Position numbers and translations under genes: made by a program
Source of the DNA: Bacillota bacterium
GTDB lineage: Bacteria > Bacillota > Sulfobacillia > RBS10-35 > JAJYVN01
Direction: 5' to 3'
NCBI GenBank assembly: GCA_021797775.1
Contig: JAJZZC010000019.1
Coordinates: forward strand, 1-41,249
Length of the DNA: 41,249 bases
Shown here: one piece after another, positions 7,418 through 16,366 of the stretch
Layout: each line of letters opens with the position of its first letter
How positions within the stretch are numbered: position 1 is the first letter of the stretch
The notes under the pieces: model-generated
What the model was told of the DNA's origin: nothing
Seen by the model: the letters and a program-made list of their open reading frames with translations, nothing else
Databases searched by the model: none

Positions 7418-9625
7418 TTGCGCATGGACCGACGGGCCCGGGGTGCGGGTGGCCGCCCGCGGCTACGGGGCCTGCGGGCGGGCGCGCAGCCGAGTTCGGC
7501 GGGCGTGCGGCGCCGCGCGGCCGCGCTCACGGTGTGGTGCGGCGTGGGCCTGCTGGTTCTCGCTCTGCGGCTCTTCGACATCCAGGTCCTGCACGGGCCG
7601 GCGCTGGCGGGCGCGGAGAACGGGGAATCCGTGCGGACCGTCTCCGTGCCGGCCCAGCGGGGCGAGATCGTGGATCGCCACGGCAGCGTGCTGGCCGTCT
7701 CCGAGGCGGCCGCTACGATATGGACAGACCCCAAGCAGATCAGCGATAAGCCCGCCGCGGCGAGCGCCCTGGCTCGCGTACTCGCGCTGACCCAACCCGC
7801 TATCCTTCAACTCCTGGAGGTCCCCGGTAGCCAGTACGCGGTGCTGGAACGCGGCGCCACCGCCGCCCAGGGCCGCGCGGTGCAGGCGCTGGCCCTGCCC
7901 GGCGTCTACGTGCAGCCGACGACGGTGCGGGTCTATCCCAAGGGCTACTTCCTCGGCCACGTGCTCGGGTTCGTCGGCGCCAACGGTCAGGGTCTGTCCG
8001 GGGTGGAGTACACGTACAACAGCGCCCTCGCCGGCAGGAACGGCCAGGTCCTGGAGCGCGTTAGCGCTTGGGGCACGCCGCTGCCGCTGCCGCCGTTGGC
8101 GCAGCGGCCGGTGGTGCCCGGCCTGACGCTCGAGTTGACCATCGACGGCGGGCTACAGCGCGACCTGCAGGATCAGATCGAGGCGGCCGTCGCCGCGACT
8201 CACGCCAGCGCCGCTTACGGCATCGTGATGCGCCCCAGCGACGGCGCCATCCTCGCCGCCACCAGTTGGCCGACGTTCGACCCCAACCACTTCAGCGACG
8301 TGCCGCCAGCGGTGTGGGACAACACCGTCTGGGGCACCGACCTGGTGCCGGGATCGGTGTTCAAGCCCATTACGACGTCCGCGGCCCTGGAGACCGGCGT
8401 CGTCTCACCGTCCACGCCCTTCTTCGATCCAGGCTTCATCACGGTGGACGGTGTCACGCTGCACAACTTTACCAATTTGGAACGCCAGACCACGTTCGCT
8501 AGGGCGCTCGACGAGTCCGCCAACGTCGTGTTCGCCCACGTAGGCCTGCGCATCGGCCTCACGCGCTTCTATCAGTACTTGCACGCCTTCGGCCTATTCG
8601 GGCCGACCGGCGTCGACGTCCCGGGCGAGCAACTCGACATCCTCCGGCCGCAGAACCTGGCCACACCGCTCACCTTGGCCGAGGAATCCTTCGGCGAATC
8701 CGTGGAGGTTACGCCGATCTCCCTGATCGACGCCCTGTCCGTCGTCGCCAACGGCGGCCTACTGGTACAGCCTCACTTCGCCCGCGCCTTGCTGACGCCC
8801 GGCGGCCGGGTCGTGCGGCGGTTTCCCACGCACGTCGTGCGCCGCGTGATCTCCCCGCAGGTGGCGGCCACCATCCGGCAAATGATGATCGGCGTCATCA
8901 ACAACGGCACCGGCAACCGCGGCTTCATCCCCTGCTACGACGCCGCCGGCAAGACCGGCACGTCCAACATCTACGCCAACGGCCGCACCACCAACCACTT
9001 CATCGCATCGTTCACGGAGTTCGCACCCGCCAGCCACCCGGCAGCCATCGTCCTGGTCATGATTGTCAACCCGCAGGGGTGGTTCAACGTCCCGTGGTTC
9101 ACCGAGGGGGGCGAGGTAGCCGCCCCGGTGGCCCAGGCCGTGCTCTCCGACGCTTTGCACCTCCTCGGCGTTCCACCGCACTGCACCACCAACAACCTGT
9201 CGGTCCCATTACCCGGCACCCCTGGCACCACGGCGCTCAATCTCGACATGGTGCCCATGCCGGCCATCGTGAACCTGACGCCCGCCCAGGCCCGCGCGAC
9301 CGCGGCCGCCGCGGGGTTGAGCCTCTCGGTGGCGGGGCACGGCCCGCGCATCCTCCACCAGGACCCGCCCGCGGGGGCCACGGTCCAGAAATGGACCACG
9401 ACGTTCGGATTTACCAGTTCGCAGGCTCTGCTGCCGTCCGCGTTCGTCCGCGTGCCTGATCTGCGCGGTGAGACCATTGCCCAGGCCACCGCGGCACTCG
9501 CGGGGGTGGGGCTCGGCATCGACATTCACGGCGTCGGGAAGGCCGTGGTGCAGGATCCGGCGGGCGGCGACCTCGCGGCGCCGGGGAGCGGGGTGTCGGT
9601 GACGTTCGGCACCGCTGGCGGCTGA
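7418..9625 (+). CDS. class B penicillin-binding protein with two PASTA domains
   Basis: Peptidoglycan D,D-transpeptidase of the PBP2/FtsI/SpoVD type, 735 residues. A basic N-terminus is followed by one membrane segment (~35-54) and the dimerisation domain (RGEIVDRHGSVLAVS). The transpeptidase domain shows all three active-site motifs: S-V-F-K with the nucleophile Ser at ~313 (LVPGSVFKPIT), S-A-N at ~367 (DESANVVF) and K-T-G at ~512 (GKTGTSN). Two C-terminal PASTA repeats start near ~620 and ~695 (VRVPDLRGETIAQATAALAG). The TTG at 7418 is chosen because GGGGAGGG lies 7 nt upstream; an ATG at 7424 is the alternative. It is not in a dcw cluster, so division, elongation and spore-cortex roles all remain open. 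Confidence 0.92.
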   Translation: MRMDRRARGAGGRPRLRGLRAGAQPSSAGVRRRAAALTVWCGVGLLVLALRLFDIQVLHGPALAGAENGESVRTVSVPAQRGEIVDRHGSVLAVSEAAATIWTDPKQISDKPAAASALARVLALTQPAILQLLEVPGSQYAVLERGATAAQGRAVQALALPGVYVQPTTVRVYPKGYFLGHVLGFVGANGQGLSGVEYTYNSALAGRNGQVLERVSAWGTPLPLPPLAQRPVVPGLTLELTIDGGLQRDLQDQIEAAVAATHASAAYGIVMRPSDGAILAATSWPTFDPNHFSDVPPAVWDNTVWGTDLVPGSVFKPITTSAALETGVVSPSTPFFDPGFITVDGVTLHNFTNLERQTTFARALDESANVVFAHVGLRIGLTRFYQYLHAFGLFGPTGVDVPGEQLDILRPQNLATPLTLAEESFGESVEVTPISLIDALSVVANGGLLVQPHFARALLTPGGRVVRRFPTHVVRRVISPQVAATIRQMMIGVINNGTGNRGFIPCYDAAGKTGTSNIYANGRTTNHFIASFTEFAPASHPAAIVLVMIVNPQGWFNVPWFTEGGEVAAPVAQAVLSDALHLLGVPPHCTTNNLSVPLPGTPGTTALNLDMVPMPAIVNLTPAQARATAAAAGLSLSVAGHGPRILHQDPPAGATVQKWTTTFGFTSSQALLPSAFVRVPDLRGETIAQATAALAGVGLGIDIHGVGKAVVQDPAGGDLAAPGSGVSVTFGTAGG

Positions 9626-10138
9626 GGCGGGCCATCCAGGCCTCTCCCCCCGGGGGACGGCGCTGCGCACCTACGGCATGACGCACGCGGTGGTTCTTGT
9701 CGGTGAACCTGGGCGAGAGCCCTTGCGGGCATGACGCACAACCGGGAGCGTCGGGCGCTTTGGGGGCATCGCTTGCGGCACCCGCCTGACCACCTGGCGG
9801 GAACCGGTGTGGCGCAGGGGCGCGGGCCAGCGCGTGCTGCCGGCGCGGCCCCCCGTCACGCAGGCCTGCGGCCGGGGGCCGCCCGCGCGGCTGGCCAGCG
9901 GCGGGTGACACCGCAGAGCGGCCGGCCGGCACCGGCGCGCACGTGCCGCCTGCAGCAGGCACAGCGGGCCACGCGCCGATCGCGGGCCGGGCGCCCCCAT
10001 TCAACCTGACTTTCGCAAAGGGGCGGCCGGTCGCCTTGGTGCCCAGGGGCCTGCCCCTCGCCACGACCTCACCCGCTCGCGTCGCGGGGTCATTCTGCGC
10101 CAGCAGCGTCCGCCTGACACTGCGAGATTCAGGTTCAA
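9626..10138. other. 513-bp spacer between convergent PBP and yebC
   Basis: The right 133 bp is copy 1 of the inverted-repeat element. The rest holds a short direct repeat of GGCATGACGCAC (9673-9684 and 9728-9739) but no gene I can support. Confidence 0.5.
10003..10135 (+). repeat. MITE-like 133-bp element, copy 1
   Basis: Begins AACCTGACTTTCGCA and ends TGCGAGATTCAGGTT, which are imperfect terminal inverted repeats. It closely matches elements at 28357-28488 and, inverted, at 38172-38304 over the full length. It ends 3 bp from the yebC stop codon and has no coding capacity of its own. Confidence 0.85.
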
Positions 10139-10885
10139 CTACGCCGAAACGCCGGCATCCTCGGTCGTGTGGTTGGTGTACACCGCGCTGACATCGTCGT
10201 GGTCCTCGAGCAACTCCACCAGCCTGGCCATCTGCTCCGCATCCTTGCCGTCCAGCTGCACGGTCGACTTCGGCTCCATGGTCAACTCCGCCAAAGCGAA
10301 CTTGGCGCCGCGCTCGGCCAGTTGCTGCCGCACGGCCTCAAAGTCGTCCGGGGCCGTGATCACCGCGAAGCTCTCCTCGTCGCTGCGCACGTCCTCGGCC
10401 CCGGCGTCGAGCGCCATCTCTAGGACGGCCTCCTCGGTGAGGCCGCTGCCCTCGCGCTCAATCACCAACAGCCCCTTCTTTTCGAAGATCCACGCCACGC
10501 AGCCGGCCTCGCCCAGGTTACCCGCGTTGCGGGAGAAGACGTGGCGGATGTCGCCGCTGGTGCGGTTGCGGTTGTCCGTCTGCACCTCGATCAGCACCGC
10601 TGCGCCACCGGGGCCGTACCCCTCGTACGTCAATTCCTCAAAGGCCGCGCCCTCGCCCCCGCCTGCGCCACGTTCGATGGCCCGGCGGATGTTGTCCGCC
10701 GGCACACCGGCCTCGCGCGCCTTGTCGATGGCGAGGCGCAGCCGCTGGTTGGCGACCGGGTCACCTCCGCCCGCGCGGGCGGCGATGAGGATCTCCTTGC
10801 CCATCTTGCTGAAGAGGGCGCCCCGCTTCGCGTCCTGCCGGCTCTTGCGATGGATGCGATTGTGCCACTTCGAGTGCCCGGACAT
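10139..10885 (-). CDS. yebC: YebC/PmpR family protein
   Basis: Widely conserved cytoplasmic protein, 248 residues. Members have been described as transcriptional regulators and more recently as ribosome-associated factors that help at polyproline stretches. Diagnostic sequence: MSGHSKWHNRIHRKSRQD at the N-terminus, FSKMGKEI, ADNIRRAIERGAGG, YEGYGPGGAAVLIEVQTDN, and the C-terminal acidic LVELLEDHDDVSAVYTN. The ATG at 10885 follows GGAGGGG. yebC is often next to ruvC, but here about 4 kb including the PBP separates them. Confidence 0.95.
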   Translation of the reverse strand: MSGHSKWHNRIHRKSRQDAKRGALFSKMGKEILIAARAGGGDPVANQRLRLAIDKAREAGVPADNIRRAIERGAGGGEGAAFEELTYEGYGPGGAAVLIEVQTDNRNRTSGDIRHVFSRNAGNLGEAGCVAWIFEKKGLLVIEREGSGLTEEAVLEMALDAGAEDVRSDEESFAVITAPDDFEAVRQQLAERGAKFALAELTMEPKSTVQLDGKDAEQMARLVELLEDHDDVSAVYTNHTTEDAGVSA

Positions 10886-11293
10886 GGCCCCTCCGCCAAA
10901 GGCGCCGCGGCCTGACCCGCGGGGCGCCAGGAATTACAACGAGTGTAGCACGCGCGGCCGACCCGTGGCAGGGTGGTGGGCGACGGCTCGGCCGGCCCCC
11001 CGGCGGAGTCCGGCTCGACGCGCTTCCCCGCTCCGGCCCATGGATCCCCCGCGGCGCCCGCGCACCGCGTGACGGGGCGCCAGGGACGACAGCGGTCCAG
11101 CCGCGACGCGCCTCGGCCCGCCGCGGCAGGACCGCCCTTGGGGCGGCGGCACGAGGCCTCTACGCCGCGGGACGCGGCAGGATCGGCCATCGGCACAGCC
11201 ACGGGATCACACCCGCCCGACTGACGGGGCCGCCGCACATCTCACGGAGGACGGGGGGAACCGGCGCGACCAGGGCACGAGCGCGCCCGCCCG
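10886..11293. other. 408-bp spacer between VKOR gene and yebC
   Basis: It contains the yebC promoter candidate. I see nothing else conserved. Confidence 0.45.
10942..10950 (-). promoter_or_regulatory. extended -10 promoter of yebC
   Basis: The minus strand reads TGC-TACACT in an AT-richer island about 57 nt upstream of the yebC ATG. No good -35 hexamer lies at 17 nt, consistent with an extended -10 promoter. Confidence 0.5.
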
Positions 11294-11731
11294 TTAGGCC
11301 GGCGCCCCGCTCAACGCCTCGAAAGCGAGCAGGGTCAGGACGATCAGGTGCACGCCCGAACACCAGAGGCAAATGTGGCCGATGACAATCAGTTCGAGGT
11401 AGACGAAGTAGACGACCGCCAACGCGCCGACCACGGACCAGGCGAGGCGCGGCGGCCGCAGCCGTGTGGCCGCCGCCGGGCCGCCCACAGCCGTCCACAC
11501 GGCCAGCACCGCGGCCACCACAAACCACAGCATGCCCCACACGGCCAGGGGAAGCCCCAACGCCACGGACTGCGGGCTCGTCACCACGTCGACGCAGTTG
11601 ATGATCCCGCTGGTGTGGCAGAGCAAGGGCACATGGCTGTAGTGCACCAGGGTCAGGTACACCGAGATGCCCAGCCCGATCCCCGTCAGCGCAACCCGTG
11701 GCCAGGCCAGAGGGGAGCGGTTGGGGCTCAC
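11294..11731 (-). CDS. vitamin K epoxide reductase (VKOR) family protein
   Basis: Integral membrane quinone-coupled oxidase that regenerates a disulfide-forming thioredoxin partner, the functional counterpart of DsbB. 145 residues with four to five membrane segments. The four family cysteines are present: the loop pair C38 and C46 (LLCHTSGIINCVDVV) and the active-site C121-L-W-C124. S53 and the neighbouring VALGLPLAVWG motif also fit. Its ATG overlaps the stop of the DUF929 gene (ATGA), so the two are translationally coupled; that neighbour is the obvious thioredoxin-like partner. Confidence 0.9.
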   Translation of the reverse strand: MSPNRSPLAWPRVALTGIGLGISVYLTLVHYSHVPLLCHTSGIINCVDVVTSPQSVALGLPLAVWGMLWFVVAAVLAVWTAVGGPAAATRLRPPRLAWSVVGALAVVYFVYLELIVIGHICLWCSGVHLIVLTLLAFEALSGAPA

Positions 11732-12798
11732 CCCTTTCCCCCCTTGGCCGCCGGGCCCTTGCTCGTCCCGGTGGCCGGCGTGGTGGCCCCCTTGCCGTTG
11801 CTACCAACGACCGAGTGGGCGGCCCCCGTGGACGGCGCGGGGACCGACGCCTTACCCGTCTGGATCACCCCACCGCCGACCGGTCCCGAGCCTGTGCGCG
11901 GACCGGGCAGGTGCGCCGCGGCGGCCCGCACCGCGGCGGAGCCACAGACGGACGCCGGCCGCTGGCCGTCAACGGCGCAGATGGCCGCCGACAGCACGTT
12001 GGCGTTGGCCAGGATGGCCTGGGCCGCGGGCCCGCTACCGCTGTGTACGGCCTGCCCGATCTGTGCCCAGGACATGCCCGTGAGCACGCCCGGGTCGTAC
12101 AGCGTCGCCGACCAGATGAAGCGATTGCCGATGTCGATGAACGGAATGCCGTTGGCGAAGCTGGACGGCACGTACGGGGGCACCCCGTATTTGGACAGCG
12201 CGGCCCTCTGTGCGGAGTTGGGCGTCTGCAGCGTCTGATAGCCGCCGGTGGGCGAAGGCGTACTGCTGTAGAGCTCGACACCCTGGAAATCGACGTAGGC
12301 GCTCTGCAGCGCGGCGTGGAGCAGGGTGAAGGTCGGGGTCTTGGGGAAAACGTCAGTCGGCGAGGAGTTCCAATACTCCAGCCCCGACCAGTGTCCGAAT
12401 CGCGCCAGCGCCGTCACCAATGACCAGCGCGAGGCAGCGCAATACGGGCAGAACTCGCCACCAGCATAGAAGAAGACCGGCTTGCCGCCTGCCCCGTGCC
12501 AGATCGCCGCGTCGCCGCCGAATGGCAGGGAGGCGCCGTTAACCCCGGCGTGATCGTAGGCAGCGAGCGGCACCCCGCCCAGGTCTGCGGCGATGGACGC
12601 GGCCACGGGCTGCCCGTCGAGCTTCGATACGATGCCGGTCCCGCTGGGACTGGGCGAGAGCAGTTTAAGGATGACGAGGACCAGGATCGCCCCCATCACC
12701 CCGGCCAGGATCCATACGCCGGTGCCTGGTCCGCTCGAGCGGGAGTGGTAGCCCCCACGGCGGGATGTCTTGTGACCACGGGCCCGTGACTTCGCCAA
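11728..12798 (-). CDS. DUF929 membrane-anchored thioredoxin-like protein
   Basis: 356 residues: a basic N-terminus, a membrane anchor at ~27-48 (TGVWILAGVMGAILVLVILKLL), then an extracytoplasmic domain of the DUF929 type. It carries a thioredoxin-like C117-P-Y-C120 motif within VFFYAGGEFCPYCAASRW, a GVELYSSTPSP region and a late IPFIDIGNRFIWSAT segment. Residues after ~300 are low-complexity Gly/Thr/Pro. The TTG at 12798 is supported by AGGGGG 7 nt upstream. The 4-bp overlap with the VKOR gene suggests it is the disulfide donor or isomerase that VKOR re-oxidises; that function is inferred. Confidence 0.82.
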   Translation of the reverse strand: MAKSRARGHKTSRRGGYHSRSSGPGTGVWILAGVMGAILVLVILKLLSPSPSGTGIVSKLDGQPVAASIAADLGGVPLAAYDHAGVNGASLPFGGDAAIWHGAGGKPVFFYAGGEFCPYCAASRWSLVTALARFGHWSGLEYWNSSPTDVFPKTPTFTLLHAALQSAYVDFQGVELYSSTPSPTGGYQTLQTPNSAQRAALSKYGVPPYVPSSFANGIPFIDIGNRFIWSATLYDPGVLTGMSWAQIGQAVHSGSGPAAQAILANANVLSAAICAVDGQRPASVCGSAAVRAAAAHLPGPRTGSGPVGGGVIQTGKASVPAPSTGAAHSVVGSNGKGATTPATGTSKGPAAKGGKG

Positions 12799-13243
12799 CG
12801 GAATACCCCCTGCGGGAACAGGCACCTGGCCGGGGCGTCCGCAGGCCGCAAGGACGCCAGCCACCGGTATTCAACAACAACAAACACGCCGCCGACAACC
12901 GGCGACAGGGGCCAAAAGCGCCCCGCGTCTGGGGCCCGACCCAGGGGCGCGCGCCGGAACGCGGCGCCGCGCAGGCAGCCCAGAGGCCCTGGCCGCCCCG
13001 GTGCCGACGCGCGGGGCGCCGCGCGGACCAGGGCCGCGTCCAGCGTCTCGCCGGTGGCGGGCCAGGGGGCGTGGGGCTCCGAGGCGGCCAACCCTCGCCG
13101 TTGGCGCCCAGGGTACGAAGGGTTGTGGGCCACGGCTCCGCGGCGAGTCCCGGCGGACGGCCAGGACACCCACCACGGGTTCGCGGGTCCAGAAGGCAGA
13201 GAGCGGAGCCCTCACTGACGACCGCCGCCCTGGCAAGGGGCGC
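12799..13243. other. 445-bp spacer between nadE and DUF929 gene
   Basis: It holds an unusually AT-rich patch (about 12866-12900) with a weak promoter candidate for the DUF929-VKOR operon. I see nothing else. Confidence 0.45.
12869..12898 (-). promoter_or_regulatory. weak promoter candidate for DUF929-VKOR operon
   Basis: On the minus strand TTGTCG (12898-12893) and TTGAAT (12874-12869) are separated by 18 nt within a GTTGTTGTT run, about 70 nt before the TTG start. The -10 match is poor. Confidence 0.28.
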
Positions 13244-14167
13244 TCAGGCCTCGCTGGGCCGCCCGGCCGCCAAGCCGCGACGCTCCAGCACCGCCGCCAA
13301 GTCGTCGGCCCGTCGCTTGAATTGCGTTCGACGGTTCTGCGCGATGATCCGGTGCGCGATGGCCGCGGGCACCGGCAGGTCCGCGCGGGCCACAAGCGCA
13401 TCCACGGCCGCGGCGCGGACGGTCATGGTCGGGTCCATAACGGGGTCCGGCCCCTCGACGTGGCGCGCCAGCAGCCACACAAACAGGGCGTCGGCCTGGT
13501 CGTAGCTAAAGCCGAGTTCCCCTTCGTCGGTCTGCCCGGGCCACAGTCCGGCGGTCGGCGTACGCTGCACCAGGTCGTCAGGCAACCCGCCGGAGGCGGC
13601 CAGATCCCGCACCTCAGCCTTGGTGCAGTCGCGAATCGGCTGCCGATCGGCGATCCCGTCGCCCCGCACGCTGAAGTAGCCCAGGAAGTTCTCGATCGCG
13701 TTGTCCGTGCCTACGGTCAAGCCGTGCAGGGCATCGGCGAAGAACCCGGCCGTCATCATGCGCAGGGTCGGCTTGAGGTTGTTGACCGCCCACTCTACCT
13801 GCGCCGCATCCACCGCGACGCCCTGCTCGCGCAGGCGCTCCACCCCCTGGCGGTAGACGGTCACGGCCTGGTGCCAGAGATCGGAGAGGTTGATGGTCGC
13901 GCTGGGCATCGCGAGTTGCCCGGCGACCCGCCCCGCATCGTCGATGTCCTTGCCACGCTCGCCCCGCAGTTCCTCCTCGCTGCTGCAGGGTAGCAAGAGA
14001 GCCACGGCCCGGCCAGGCAAAGCCCGCTGCGCTACCAGGGCGCTGGTGGCGGAGTCGACCCCGCCCGACAAGCTGCAGATCAGCGCCTGCCGCCCCGCGG
14101 CCTGCGCGTACGCACGCTCCCGCTCGGCCCGCGAATCCAACGACGCCACGCCCTGCGAGACCGCCAA
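13244..14167 (-). CDS. nadE: ammonia-dependent NAD+ synthetase
   Basis: Amidates deamido-NAD to NAD using ATP and ammonia. 307 residues with no glutaminase domain. It shows the N-type ATP pyrophosphatase P-loop SLSGGVDSA, the GTDNAIENFLGYFSVRGDG segment that binds substrate, and PIRDCTKAEVRDLA followed by the conserved LPDDLVQRTPTAGLWPGQTDEGELGFSYDQADAL. The start is placed at TTG 14167, 8 nt after GGAGGGGG; a GTG at 14200 is possible but lacks a ribosome site. It lies 118 nt downstream of tyrS on the same strand. Confidence 0.9.
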   Translation of the reverse strand: MAVSQGVASLDSRAERERAYAQAAGRQALICSLSGGVDSATSALVAQRALPGRAVALLLPCSSEEELRGERGKDIDDAGRVAGQLAMPSATINLSDLWHQAVTVYRQGVERLREQGVAVDAAQVEWAVNNLKPTLRMMTAGFFADALHGLTVGTDNAIENFLGYFSVRGDGIADRQPIRDCTKAEVRDLAASGGLPDDLVQRTPTAGLWPGQTDEGELGFSYDQADALFVWLLARHVEGPDPVMDPTMTVRAAAVDALVARADLPVPAAIAHRIIAQNRRTQFKRRADDLAAVLERRGLAAGRPSEA

Positions 14168-14285
14168 CGACCATTCCCCCTCCGAGATCCACCGGCGCAC
14201 GGCGCCGGAACTGCGACGAGGCGCGCCGGGGTTCCTGTGGGCGCGGAGCCCGGCCGTCGGACCCGCCCACGCCAGGGCGTGGGGT

Positions 14286-15539
14286 TCAGGCGCCGAGGCG
14301 CACCCGGCAGAAGGCGCGCTTACCGACGCGCACCAGCGCGCCATCCTCGACGCCGACCTCGGCCTGGGGCTCCGCCACCCGAGCCCCCCCCACCTCGACG
14401 GCCCCCTGCTGTACCAGGCGCCTCGCCTCACTGCGCGAAGGGGCGAGGCCGAGGGCCGTGAGCAGGTCGACGGCGGTGCCCGCCCAGCCGACCGGCAGCA
14501 CCCGCTCGGGCACCTCGCTCGGCGCCTCGCGGCGGGAGAAGACGCGCAGGAACTCCTCCCGCGCGGCGGCCCCCACCGCGGCCCCGTGGTAAAGGGCCAC
14601 CACGGCCTCCGCGAGCCCCAGTTTGGCGTCACGGGGGTGGACATCCCCCGTCTCCACGCCCCGGCTGAGGCGGTCGACCTCCTCCAGCGGCACACGGGTG
14701 CACGCCAGAAAGTACGGCCGCACCAACGCGTCCGGCAGTGACATCAACTTGCCGAATATCGTGTCCGCAGGCTCGTCGATGCCAACATAGTTACCCAGGG
14801 ACTTGCTCATCTTCTGCACCCCGTCGAGGCCGACCAGCAAGGGGGTGATGACGGCGGTTTCGGGAGGCTGGCTGTAGTCGCGTTGGATCTCCCGCGCCAT
14901 CATAAGATTGAACGTCTGGTCGCTGCCCCCGAGCTCGACGTCCGCGCGCAGCGCCACGGAGTCGTAACCCTGCATCAGGGCGTAGAAGAACTCGTGCAGG
15001 TGGATGGGGCGGCCCTCGCGGAAGCGGCGGGCGAAGTCGTCGCGCTCCAAAACGCGCGCCACCGTGGCCTTGGCCGCCAGTTCGCAGACCGCGGCGAAAT
15101 CGAGCGGGCCGAGCCACTCGGCGTTGAAACGCACCTCGGTCCGTGCCGGATCGAGGATCTTGTGCAACTGGCGCACGTAGGTCGCGGCGTTGCGCGCCAC
15201 CTCATCCGCATTCAGGGCCCGGCGCGTCTCGCTGCGCCCCGACGGGTCCCCGATGCGCCCCGTGAAGTCGCCGATGACGATGACCGCGCGATGGCCGAGG
15301 TCCTGGAAGTCGCGCAGCTTGCGCAGCACCACGGTGTGGCCGAGGTGGATGTCCGGCGCGCTGGGGTCGAGCCCCAGCTTGACGCAGAGCGGCCGTCCCT
15401 CGGAGCGCGCGGCGCGCAGCCGCCGCCCCAGCTCCTCGACGCTGACGACGCGCTCGGTGCCGCGGCAGATGGCCGCCACCTGGGCGGCCGGATCGAACGC
15501 CGCCGGGGTCCCATCCTCCGCTGCCCGCGGCTCCCCCAC
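14286..15539 (-). CDS. tyrS: tyrosyl-tRNA synthetase
   Basis: Charges tRNA-Tyr with tyrosine. 417 residues, of the TyrZ-like group. Class I signature: HLGH (within PDIHLGHTVVLRKLRDFQ) and KMSKS (VQKMSKSLGNYVG). Tyrosine-site sequence FYALMQGYDSVALRADVELGGSDQTFNLMMARE is present. The C-terminus is an S4 RNA-binding domain (SRSEARRLVQQGAVEVGG). The GTG at 15539 follows AGGGGG; upstream residues in the open frame are not conserved. I looked for a T-box leader and did not find a convincing one. Confidence 0.95.
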   Translation of the reverse strand: MGEPRAAEDGTPAAFDPAAQVAAICRGTERVVSVEELGRRLRAARSEGRPLCVKLGLDPSAPDIHLGHTVVLRKLRDFQDLGHRAVIVIGDFTGRIGDPSGRSETRRALNADEVARNAATYVRQLHKILDPARTEVRFNAEWLGPLDFAAVCELAAKATVARVLERDDFARRFREGRPIHLHEFFYALMQGYDSVALRADVELGGSDQTFNLMMAREIQRDYSQPPETAVITPLLVGLDGVQKMSKSLGNYVGIDEPADTIFGKLMSLPDALVRPYFLACTRVPLEEVDRLSRGVETGDVHPRDAKLGLAEAVVALYHGAAVGAAAREEFLRVFSRREAPSEVPERVLPVGWAGTAVDLLTALGLAPSRSEARRLVQQGAVEVGGARVAEPQAEVGVEDGALVRVGKRAFCRVRLGA

Positions 15540-15588
15540 CCGCTCCCGCCCCCTCGCGACGCGCCACAGAGGCCTGCGCCGAGCCTTG

Positions 15589-15597
15589 AGTTTAACA
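15589..15597 (-). promoter_or_regulatory. extended -10 promoter of tyrS
   Basis: The minus strand reads TGT-TAAACT about 50 nt upstream of the GTG start, in a rare AT-rich patch. No matching -35 is visible. Confidence 0.45.
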
Positions 15598-16002
15598 TGC
15601 CGCGGTGCGGTCGTGCCGGTACAAGTCCCGGTGAAACGGCGGGCAACGTCTGGCGCCGGGAGCACGCGGCGGACGCGCCCTGGAACGGTGGGCGGGGAGG
15701 GGGTTCCCCCGGTTGTTCCAAAGGGCACGGCTCCGCCGCGATGGACAGGGGCCCCCAACGCTGGCGCGCCACCCGGTGGTCACCGCGGACACCGCCAGGT
15801 CCGCGTCGCCTCGGCAAACCAGCGCAGCGAAGAGGCTCAGCGGGGAGCCGGCGAATCGGGGGGACGCGCTGGAGGCGAGGGCGAGCGGGGCGACGACGGG
15901 CGCCGGCTTGCGCAAGCGCCTGCCGTCCAAGGGGACGCGCACACCCGTGCGCGGCGTCCGGGCGGATGGCGGCGACCCACGGCACCGTTCAGAGCAGAGG
16001 CC

Positions 16003-16038
16003 CCCCCTACCGGCATGACGCCACCCGGCGGACACCGC
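16003..16038 (+). repeat. 36-bp direct repeat, copy 1
   Basis: Identical to 16239-16274; the core reads CTACCGGCATGACGCCACCC. The downstream GCGGACACCGCCAGG is echoed at about 15784 and, partly, at 21117. Likely part of a dispersed repeat family. Confidence 0.7.
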
Positions 16039-16238
16039 CAGGGTCGCGTTGTTCTGGGCGAGTGGCTTGCGCCACCGGCCGAATTCGGCGCGTGCGGCCG
16101 TCAGTGGCCCCCGTGACCCCACGGGCGCCGCAGCCGCATCGAGGCGCCGAACCCGTGCGCAGCAAGCGGTGGCGGGTGCGAGCGGACCGGCGTACCGCTC
16201 CGCGGTCACCCCCGCTCGTGGCGCCGTCTGGGCGAAGG

Positions 16239-16274
16239 CCCCCTACCGGCATGACGCCACCCGGCGGACACCGC
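16239..16274 (+). repeat. 36-bp direct repeat, copy 2
   Basis: Exact copy of 16003-16038, offset by 236 bp, ending about 93 bp before the oxidoreductase start codon. Confidence 0.7.
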
Positions 16275-16366
16275 TTGCCCGACAGGAGTGCGCTGCGGGG
16301 GGCAGAACCGTTCCTACCCTCGTGCGGGGACGGCAGCGACGGGAGAGGAAAGGGCGGATCGCAGAG

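Larger units (their letters stand above)
15540..16366. other. 827-bp spacer upstream of tyrS and the oxidoreductase gene
   Basis: It carries the tyrS promoter candidate, a 36-bp direct repeat pair and related shorter copies of GCGGACACCGCCAGG. No gene is supported; the open frames are GC-rich shadows. Confidence 0.5.

Noticed and set aside
9673-9739. GGCATGACGCAC direct repeat as a regulatory site
   Set aside because: Only 12 bp, two copies, in a spacer between convergent genes; too little to call.
15597-15640. T-box-like GCACCGCG upstream of tyrS on the minus strand
   Set aside because: Only the last 8 bases fit the T-box; the TGG that pairs with the tRNA end and a following terminator are missing, and the site lies before the likely -10 element.
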